The notes below the pieces were generated by a model that was not told where the DNA came from, did not search any database, and worked only from the letters and a program-made list of their open reading frames with translations. The translations under genes and the position numbers were made by a program. A stretch of 5,889 nucleotides of DNA from Elusimicrobiota bacterium (GTDB taxonomy: Bacteria > Elusimicrobiota > Endomicrobiia > Endomicrobiales > Endomicrobiaceae): assembly GCA_031256695.1 (NCBI GenBank), contig JAIRQB010000051.1:1-5889 (forward strand). Reading direction: 5' to 3'. Within the stretch, counting starts at the first letter, position 1. Every line of letters begins with the position of its first letter. Shown here piece after piece: positions 1 through 5,889 of this stretch.

Positions 1-3000
1 GACGGCGCAAATGCCTATAATTTCACTTTTTCAAATGCTTCCAATATAAAAATAACCGATTTGGAATTTAAGAATTTTTACAATCCTTCAAATGCCGCAG
101 GCGGCGCTTTTACTATTAACAATGATTCAAAAGTTATTTTTACAGGGCAATTGTCTTTTGTAGGCAATACTGCAGCAGGCTTAGGCGGGGCTATTTATGT
201 TTTGGGCGACAGCGAAGTTATTTTCCGCAATGCTGTAGCAACTTTTGACGGCAATAAACAACTTGCTAATCTGAGCGGCGGCGCTATATCCGTCGGGTCC
301 AATTCTTTCTTTACAGCAGACCATTCAACTCTCTCTTTTACAAATCATATTGCCGGCAGCGCCGTTACATATGGAAGCGGCGGGGCTATTGGCGCAACAG
401 GAGGCAATGCCTCTTATGTGTTTACAGGCGGCGGTTTATATATCTCTCACAATGTTGCAACCGGACCTGCCGGCAGCACCGCCGCCGGCGGCGCAATAGC
501 ATTCCATAATCGCGCCGGTTCTCGTTTTTTGGCAGACGGCACTATAGTCTATATTGCCAGTAATTCTGCTTGGGGAAGCGCAAGAGGTGGCGGCTTTATG
601 TATAACAGAGAAGGTGAATTGTCATTAAAAAACAGCGTATCATCTATGATTTACAATTATACTATAGGCAGCGGCGGCTCTATTTTGATGACAGGTCCTT
701 CAACAGTAACTTTTGAGAATGAATCTGTATATATGATTGGAAATACAGCAGCCATCAATGGCGGAATTATAGCCGACACCAACTATATAGCCAATGGAAC
801 CCGCACAGTATCCTTTATAAATTCAAAAGTGAGGTTTGAAGGCAATACCGCTCAACTCGGCGGTTTATTTTATTTGCAAAATGCATTCGCAATGATTGTT
901 TTTGACGGCGGAGATATTGAACTCATAGACAATTTATCGGCAAGCACAATATCTTTGGGGACGATTAGCCTAAATAACGGCGCCAAGATGAGTTTAAATA
1001 ATATCAATACTTTGATAGGACGCGGCAATAGAGCCGCCGGCGGAGGCTTTTTATATTTGCCGAAAACTTCATTTACTTTTGAAGGCAATATTTTGGAATT
1101 AGCAAACAATACAGCCTTTGGAAATGCCGCAAGCGGATACGGCAGAGGCGGCGCTTTTTATTTTGACGGCTCTACTGCGGTTTTTAGCGGAGCCAAGATG
1201 AGTTTTATAGGCAATACGGCTTCAAGCGGAGCCGTTTTATACGCTACAAACCGCTCTTCTATAATTTTTACGGGCAATAATAGCGAAGTTTTATTTGAAG
1301 GAAATGTGTCAACTGTCGGCAAAGGCGTCCTTATGTGGGATAACTACTCTGAAGTCGGCTTTATAGGTTTGAGCGCTTTAAAAGTAATAAACAATACAGC
1401 AATAGGCGGCGGCGGTTTCTTATATATTGCCGGGTCAAATTATGAATTAGGCTCTGACGATATTCTTATAAATGGGAATTTTACGCCTAGTTCAGGCGGA
1501 GCGGTATATTTAGACAACTCTAAACTTGATTTTAAATCTTTGCGCATAGATTTTAGCAGCAATACTTCTTATAAAATCGGCGGCGCTATGTATTTGAGCG
1601 GCTCAACAGTTTCTTTCAATATATCCGAGATGATTTTTCAATACAATACTGCGCCTTCCGGAGCCGTCCTCTTTGCAAACAATAAATCAAGCGTAACTTT
1701 CAGCAATGGGAGCATTTTATTTTCTCACAATGTATCGTCAAACGGGCGCGGGGTAATTGCTTGGGAGAAAAGCAGCAGCGTTTCTTTTACAAATTTGACA
1801 AGTCTGGAAGCGCTCGGCAATGCGGCTTCTTCAGGCGGCTTTTTATATATAAGCAGCGCTGAATTCAATATAGGCTCAGACAGAATAAATCTATCAGGCA
1901 ATAGCGCTATGAGGGGAGTCGGCGGAGCAATTTATTTGGCAGGCTCAACTATGCAATTTAATAATGTTGAGATGAATTACAATGCCTCTTACAGCAGCGG
2001 CGGCGCCATATATTTGCAAGCATCTTCTTTAACTTTTAGAGATACAAAAGAAATCTCTTTTATCGGCAATGTGTCAACAAACGGCGCAGGCGGAGTTTTC
2101 TTTATTGACAGCCTTTCGGTTTTAATTTTTAAAAATATAGGACATTTGCGGGGCATCAACAATGCCGCTCTTGAAGGCGGTTTTGCCTATTTAATCAATC
2201 AAAAATATACCTTTGATAGAAATTTGATGATAACTATGGAAGGAAATACGGCAATTAGCGGCAATGGCGGAGTTTTCTATTTAGACGCTTCAACTATGAC
2301 TTTTGACGGAGAAAATCCGAGATTGATTAGAAATACGGCATATAATTCAGGCGGGGCTATTTATGCAGGGAACGGTTCATATTTGGAATTTAAGAATTTT
2401 GAAATGATTGAATTTTATAAGCAGACTGCTTTGACTGGAAGAGGCGGCGCCGTTTATGTTGACCCTACTTCAACTTTTTCATTTAGGAATGTAGGCTGGA
2501 TAAATGCCCAGAATAATTATGCAGGAGAAGGCGGAGTATTTTATTTTGAAAGGCAAAAATACGATTTCGGTTCTCATAACACGGAAGTGCGTATGACCTT
2601 AACCGCCAATACCGCGGGAATGGGCGGCGGCGGGGCAATTTACTTAAACAATAGCGAATTGAATTTTGCCGATGGAAATAGAGGCGGGGGCATTATGCGC
2701 TCATACTCTGAGATGGATTATAATGCCGCTTTCAGTTCAGGCGGGATTATCTTGCTGACAAATTTCTCAACTGTTACTTTTTCAAATTTTGAAACTCTCA
2801 AATTTACTTCAAATACGGCTTTAAACGGCGGAGGCGGGGCTTTTTATGCCGATGAACATTCATCGCTGTCTTTTTCAAATGTCAAGGTTTTGACTTTTGA
2901 CAAGAATACGGCTGGTTTCGGCGGAGCGCTTGGCTTGACGGGTTCTATAATAAATTTTTCAGGCGATAAAATTGTCTTTGCTTCTAATTCAGCAAGCGGG

Positions 3001-5889
3001 GCAGGCGGGGCTTTTTATGCCGACGCTTCAATAGTCAATTTTAGAGTTCAAGCGATAGAATTTTTCGGCAATAAGGCAGGCGGCAATGGGACATTATCCC
3101 TTTTAAACCGCTCTTCTCTAAAAGGCGGGCTGGAAGGAGTCCGCGATATTTTGGCTATAAACAATACAGCCTCAAGCGGCGGCGTTTTGTATTTAGAAAA
3201 TATGATTTTTGATTATGACGGCAACTTTGAGGCTATAGGCAATGAGGCAACAGGAGACGGCTTTAATAAAGACGGACGCGGCGGGGTTATTTATGCGGCA
3301 AATTCAACTGTAACTATAAGCGGCGCCAATGCCAAAAAGGATATTTTATTTAAAGACAATGCCGTTCACCCCGTATACGGTTCCGGCAGTAAGACAGGCG
3401 GGGCGGGCGGAGCAATTTATATAGAGAATTCATCATTTACATTAAGGACAGACGGATACAATATAATTTTTGACAATAATATGGACGTCGGATTAAAACC
3501 CAATGATATTGCTGTATACGGCAAAAGCGAACTCATTTTGCACGCATATGATGACAGAAGGATAGAGTTAAACAGCGGTCTTGAAGGCTCTGCCGATACT
3601 ATGATTAACAAGACGGGATACGGCAATTTAATTTTAGGCGGAATGATAGATTATGAAGGCTCTTTAAACATTTGGAGCGGGGATGTTTCTATCAGCCGTT
3701 TATCTTATACGCCCGGTTCAATTCCCGTTGTCCATATCTCTTCTTTATATATACATTGGGACGGAGCATATAGAACGCTTTGGAAAACACAGATACACAG
3801 AACTGTAATGGAAAAAGCCGCTATCAAAGGGACAATTGAAACAGGCATAGACTTTTACGATGCTGATACTCATAAAATCGCAGCCGATACCTTTGAAGCA
3901 TTTGAAGGAAGCGGCGAGTTTTACATTGACAGTTCTACATCAACTTTCCTCGCTATAAAAATACAAAGATTTATACCTATAGCAGAAACGCAGACTATAA
4001 AGATTATCAGGGCTTCTACGATTACGGGGATGTTTGCCAACTACGCCGACCAACAAGAAAGTTGGAATCCTTTTAAGGTTCAATACACTGTAGATAAAGG
4101 CAAAGATGCAGATGGAGACTATATACAGTTGGGCATAACTTCAAAATATGATTTTGCCGGCGTTTTTCAAGATTTAAATCACAATGAGGCTGAAGTTGTA
4201 AATTTGATTGACGGAATAAGGGAAGTGGGAGATATGTTCGGCTTATTATCCCCATTGTCAGACCTCGTTTTATCAGAGCAGAATGCCGGAAATATGGACT
4301 ACAGCAAGACAAGAGCCTTATTTAATGAATTGAGCGGAGGATTTTTGGCAAATGTAATATCGGCAGGCGCTATAGAAAACAATGATTGGCTTTATTCAAA
4401 AATAAGATTAGAAGAAATTGAAAGAGAAAGAGTCAGCATTTTGCAGTATTTATGGACGCAATTTAACTATAGCGGCTTTAGTCTTGCTGACAACAGCAGT
4501 CCAAGGGGCGATTTAGAATGGAACACTGTAGGCGCGCAGGCGGGTTTTCCTATTTGGAGAGGTAAAAACAGCCTCGGCATATATTTAAATTATCAGCGCA
4601 AAAATATAGAGCAGAAGCAAAACAAGGCTTGGATTGACGATATCAAAGCGGGAGTATATGCGGGTTATTTGATTGGAGAAAAGGACATAAATATAAAGGC
4701 TCATATCAGCGGCGGCGTCCAAAATATAAATACAGAAAGGAAACTTGACTTTTTTGATTTTACGCAAATGACGAAGAGCAATTTCAACGCTTATAGCATA
4801 AATGCAGGCGCGCAAGGCGAATATATAATCCCCGTAGACAAAGAAACAGATTTCAAGCCTTTTATAGAAATGCAGGGCGGGCTTATAATAAACGGCGATT
4901 TAGAAGAATCCGGCGCAAAGGCTGTCAATTTAATCGTAAAAAGCGGGACATATTTTAGGCTCATATCAAATATAGGCTTAATGCTGGAAGATTCAACGGG
5001 CTCTTTCAATTGGCATTTCAAAGGATATACGGGATTTTTCCTCGCAGGCTCAAGACCTGAATTTGAAACCGCTTTTGTAAATTTACCGAACAACAAAATG
5101 AATACCTGGGGAACTGAAAATGCCAATATCTATGCGGGCGCAAGCGCTTGGATTCAATATCAAATCAGCGATGATTTCAGCGCCTATATCAATGCAGATG
5201 TCAAAGGGGCAAAGAGAATGCTGGAATATGCCGCAAGTTTAGGCTTAAATTACAGAATAGGCGGCAGTTATGATAAATTGGAAATATCCGAAGAAGCCGC
5301 AAGAGAGAGAAAAGCGGCTGAGGCGAGAGAAGCCGCGGCAAGAAAGCGCGGGACAGGTTTTGTAGCCGGCGCAGAGACGGGAGAAACTCAAGAAGAAGCC
5401 GCAAATAGAAAAGCCCGAGAAGTTTATGAAGGCGCTTTATACGATTTAGACGTAAGAATAGAGATGGAAGAAAAATTATATGCCAATAAAATAAACAGCG
5501 GAGACAATATATCTAAAGTGGAATTAGCAGAACACAGAAAACTCATTGAAGACTTAAAATCTCAAAGAGAGACAATGCGTTTAAAAGAAAATGAAGTATC
5601 GCCTTATCGCAGACAGACTTTGCCGCTGAATATAAATCAATCTCCTGCTGACAATGCCGCAAGCAGAAACGGCAAAACTGCAGACTATGATGATTGGGAT
5701 ATTTTTGAAGACGATGACTATAGCGCAGACGATGAGACTGAAATAGACGGAGCAGGAAAGAGCGCTAAAAGCGGAATGCAGAGCGCGGCAAAAGACGGCG
5801 CTTCTGTCGCTCCAAAATCTGTCAGAACCGCTTCAAGCCAATCTGTCGCGGCAAGAGGAACTGTGATAATTAGAGGCTATCCTGGCGAT
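1..5889 (+). CDS. Giant Pmp-like autotransporter adhesin, partial at both ends
   Basis: One frame runs through the whole window without a stop (1,963 codons). The signal peptide, start codon and stop codon are all outside. Seen: a beta-helix passenger of repeated FxGN(T/S)A and GGA(I/F)Y motifs (residues 1-1160), a PATR-like segment (about 1201-1232), a helical linker containing ALFNELSGG (1439-1447), a barrel of about 12 amphipathic strands (1481-1755) and a charged tail (1756 on). Known: paired FxxN and GGA(I/L/V) motifs mark chlamydial Pmp proteins, which are type Va autotransporters and mostly adhesins; the LSG-containing helix followed by a barrel is the usual autotransporter C-terminus. 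Inferred: the passenger is displayed on the cell surface for adhesion or shielding. No Cys codon was found in the frame, which suits passage through the periplasm. It is unusual in its size and in its long extension after the barrel. The family call is firm; the ligand is unknown. Confidence 0.93.
59..78 (+). repeat. 20-base exact direct repeat, copy 1
   Basis: These 20 bases are identical to 2381-2400 and encode the same residues, LEFKNF (21-26 and 795-800), in the same frame, 774 codons apart. The surrounding codons differ, so this is either a remnant of an old block duplication or strong conservation of one rung strand. Confidence 0.85.
2381..2400 (+). repeat. 20-base exact direct repeat, copy 2
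   Basis: Second copy of the 59-78 sequence, coding LEFKNF at residues 795-800, directly after a GGAIY rung. In-frame identical patches such as this could serve for recombination that shortens or lengthens the passenger without breaking the frame; that consequence is inferred. Confidence 0.85.
2832..2852 (+). repeat. 21-base exact direct repeat, copy 1
   Basis: Identical over 21 bases to 3003-3023, 171 bases (57 codons) away and in frame. Both encode the GGAFYAD turn (residues 945-951 and 1002-1008) of neighbouring rungs, pointing to a fairly recent duplication of about two rungs or to tight sequence constraint. Confidence 0.85.
3003..3023 (+). repeat. 21-base exact direct repeat, copy 2
   Basis: Second copy of the 2832-2852 sequence, encoding GGAFYAD at residues 1002-1008. 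The 171-base spacing is a whole number of codons, so unequal exchange between the two would keep the reading frame. Confidence 0.85.
3481..4140 (+). other. Passenger C-terminal region with PATR-like segment and junction domain
   Basis: Residues 1161-1380 leave the GGAIY pattern. Residues 1164-1185 (LKPNDIAVYGKSELILHAYD) look like a capping strand pair. The stretch at about 1202-1232, INKTGYGNLILGG followed by YEGSLNIWSGDVSI, matches the passenger-associated transport repeat pattern (KTGxGxLxLxG, then a G-T/S strand) common just before autotransporter barrels. Residues 1318-1380 are beta-rich with an aromatic and Gly turn, including IIRASTITGMF and DYIQLGIT, and sit where autochaperone or junction domains lie in other autotransporters. 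By analogy this part would start passenger folding at the cell surface. No protease or other catalytic motif was seen. The PATR call is good; the autochaperone role rests on position. Confidence 0.65.
4153..4440 (+). other. Autotransporter helical linker (alpha-helix entering the barrel)
   Basis: Residues 1385-1480 are predicted helical by eye: NEAEVVNLIDGIREV, then LLSPLSDLVLSEQ, then the family-typical ALFNELSGGFLANVISAG (1439-1456), ending in a charged helix IRLEEIERERVS just before the first strand. In known autotransporters the equivalent segment, often seen as ALxxLSGE, spans the barrel pore and joins the surface passenger to the translocator. Whether the passenger is cut off here cannot be told: no typical Asn-Asn cleavage site in a SPATE-like helix is recognisable. 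Confidence 0.8.
4441..5265 (+). other. Autotransporter beta-barrel translocator domain
   Basis: Residues 1481-1755 (about 275 residues, the usual size for a type Va translocator) alternate polar and hydrophobic residues in strands that can be placed at about 1481-1494, 1504-1518, 1522-1538, 1543-1559, 1561-1580, 1592-1610, 1617-1633, 1640-1662, 1666-1682, 1706-1721, 1724-1737 and 1742-1754. This gives 12 strands, the number in solved autotransporter barrels. Aromatic residues gather at strand ends, as in LWTQFNYSGF, WHFKGYTGFF and AWIQYQI. The last strand reads ASLGLNYRIGG and resembles a BAM recognition signal, but it is not at the C-terminus and lacks the usual final Phe or Trp. The barrel should sit in the outer membrane with both ends towards the periplasm. 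Strand limits are by eye. Confidence 0.85.
4504..4512 (+). other. RGD tripeptide in the first predicted surface loop
   Basis: Arg-Gly-Asp at residues 1502-1504 lies between the first and second barrel strands. With the helix entering from the outside and strand 1 rising from the periplasm, this loop should face outwards. RGD can bind integrins in some bacterial adhesins, but short tripeptides often occur by chance, so this is only a note of position. Confidence 0.3.
5290..5404 (+). repeat. Short internal repeat at the start of both tail helices
   Basis: A 13-base identical run, gaagaagccgcaa, occurs at 5290-5302 and 5392-5404, 102 bases apart and in frame. It encodes EEAA at residues 1764-1767 and 1798-1801; each copy is followed by Arg/Asn, then RKA. 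This suggests the second helix start arose by a 34-codon duplication that later diverged, or that both are chance Ala/Glu-rich helix starts. Confidence 0.55.
5683..5748 (+). other. Acidic aromatic patch in the tail
   Basis: Residues 1895-1916 hold 13 Asp or Glu among 22, with aromatic residues spaced between them (DYDDWDIFEDDDY). No basic residue lies inside the patch, while the flanks are Lys/Arg/Ser-rich. Likely disordered; it could bind divalent cations or a basic partner, but no known motif such as an EF-hand loop or RTX nonapeptide is present. Confidence 0.6.

Larger units (their letters stand above)
994..3400 (+). repeat. Higher-order super-repeat of multi-rung units in the passenger
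   Basis: A distinctive rung recurs with the form (F/L)xN(L/I/V)xxLxxxxNxAxxGG(F/V)(L/F)Y, followed by an aromatic-x-(F/L/I)-G/D-rich strand. Its first hydrophobic residue falls at residues 332, 454, 596, 710, 828, 958 and 1044, giving unit lengths of 122, 142, 114, 118, 130 and 86. Examples are FTNLTSLEALGNAASSGGFL at 596 and FIGLSALKVINNTAIGGGGF at 454. Further rungs recur in matching order inside units, for instance the GNVST rungs at 434-438 and 689-693, with GHNVSS-like SHNVSS at 575-580. Units therefore seem to have arisen by duplication of four- to five-rung blocks, with the last unit shortened. The alignment was made by eye, so boundaries are approximate. Confidence 0.7.
1..3480 (+). 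repeat. Pmp-type beta-helix passenger repeats
   Basis: Residues 1-1160 are made of degenerate rungs, mostly about 22-30 residues long. Each carries a hydrophobic-x-G-N-(T/S)-A turn, then a Gly-rich turn leading to GGA(I/F/V)Y, then SxVxF or a similar strand. Clear FxGN-type sites lie at residues 53-58, 279-284, 402-407, 687-692, 935-940, 966-971 and 993-998. Clear GGAIY or GGAFY sites lie at 62-66, 383-387, 642-645, 668-671, 784-788, 815-819, 1002-1006 and 1136-1140. The rungs before about residue 240 are longer and less regular, with extra Gly/Ala-rich loops. This pattern matches the chlamydial Pmp repeat (Chlam_PMP family) and predicts a right-handed parallel beta-helix with Asn and Gly stacked in the turns. 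The helix begins upstream of the window, so its full length is unknown. Confidence 0.88.
5266..5889 (+). other. Extension after the barrel, probably periplasmic (open at window end)
   Basis: At least 208 residues (1756 onward) follow the last barrel strand, whereas classical autotransporters end within a few residues of it. The order is: an Ala/Glu/Arg helix (about 1762-1783, EEAARERKAAEAREAAARKR); a Gly/Thr linker; a longer charged helical region (about 1797-1865) ending in KLIEDLKSQRETMRLKENE; a Pro-containing linker; an acidic patch (1895-1916); and a Ser/Ala/Lys/Gly-rich stretch running to RGTVIIRGYPGD at the edge. With 12 strands, topology places it in the periplasm. It could contact peptidoglycan or another envelope protein, but no OmpA-like peptidoglycan-binding, LysM or TonB-type motif was recognised, so its role is unknown. 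The real C-terminus lies beyond the window. Confidence 0.75.

Noticed and set aside
870..1109. Antisense open frame of 79 codons
   Set aside because: It lies wholly opposite the repeat-rich coding frame, has no ribosome binding context or known motif, and its sequence is the complement of Pmp rungs.
1..3480. CRISPR array or tandem DNA satellite
   Set aside because: The periodicity is at protein level: repeats are degenerate, unevenly spaced and in frame, with no constant direct repeat separated by unique spacers.
1..3480. RTX-type calcium-binding repeats
   Set aside because: Gly and Asn are abundant, but the GGxGxDxxx nonapeptide series is absent; the pattern is FxGNTA/GGAIY.
4585..5126. 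Antisense open frames of 76 and 111 codons opposite the barrel
   Set aside because: The two overlap each other and the clear barrel coding sequence; their hydrophobic look follows from the complement of the alternating strand codons. The same holds for the small antisense frames at 3417-3626, 4073-4312 and 5201-5404.
5266..5300. Frameshift or read-through joining two separate genes at the barrel end
   Set aside because: The frame and codon use continue smoothly across the junction, with no start codon plus ribosome binding site and no stop nearby; a fused natural tail is the simpler reading, though only homologues can settle it.
4441..5889. Trimeric (YadA-like) autotransporter anchor
   Set aside because: The barrel is about 275 residues with about 12 strands from one chain; trimeric anchors have a short four-strand C-terminal segment after a coiled-coil stalk.
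5266..5889. OmpA-like or other peptidoglycan-binding domain in the tail
   Set aside because: No OmpA_C-type motif with its Asp and Arg ligand residues, no LysM and no SPOR-like pattern could be read; the visible part is helical then low complexity. One could still lie beyond the window.

Overview
The whole window is one uninterrupted + strand reading frame of 1,963 codons, in phase with base 1. It has no stop codon and is open at both ends, so both the start and the stop of the gene lie outside. Residue numbers below are window residues (residue 1 = bases 1-3). The product is a very large secreted, surface-anchored protein of the classical (type Va) autotransporter kind, with a polymorphic-outer-membrane-protein (Pmp)-like beta-helical passenger.

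Layout: (1) bases 1-3480, a beta-helix passenger built from dozens of short rungs of the type FxGNTA...GGAIY...SxVxF. From about base 994 to 3400 the rungs are arranged in a second, longer period. (2) Bases 3481-4140, the end of the passenger, with a PATR-like KTGxGxLxLxG segment and a junction or autochaperone-like region. (3) Bases 4153-4440, the helical linker typical of autotransporters. (4) Bases 4441-5265, a beta-barrel for which about 12 strands can be drawn. (5) Bases 5266-5889, an unusual tail after the barrel: charged alanine-rich helices, a strongly acidic patch and a Ser/Ala/Lys-rich low-complexity stretch, still open at the window edge.

The expected working order is Sec export of the full protein, barrel insertion by BAM, passenger translocation and C-to-N folding on the surface, and retention of the tail in the periplasm. 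The likely role is adhesion or surface display; no enzymatic domain was recognised.

Organism: a diderm (Gram-negative) bacterium with moderately low GC (around 40% by eye), heavy use of ATA for Ile, and the standard code as far as can be seen. Pmp-type repeats are classically chlamydial but also occur in large autotransporters of other host-associated or gut lineages. The style reminds me of Elusimicrobiota (Endomicrobia-like), but this is a low-confidence guess. There are no other genes, RNA genes, mobile elements, CRISPR arrays or intergenic regulatory sites in the window.
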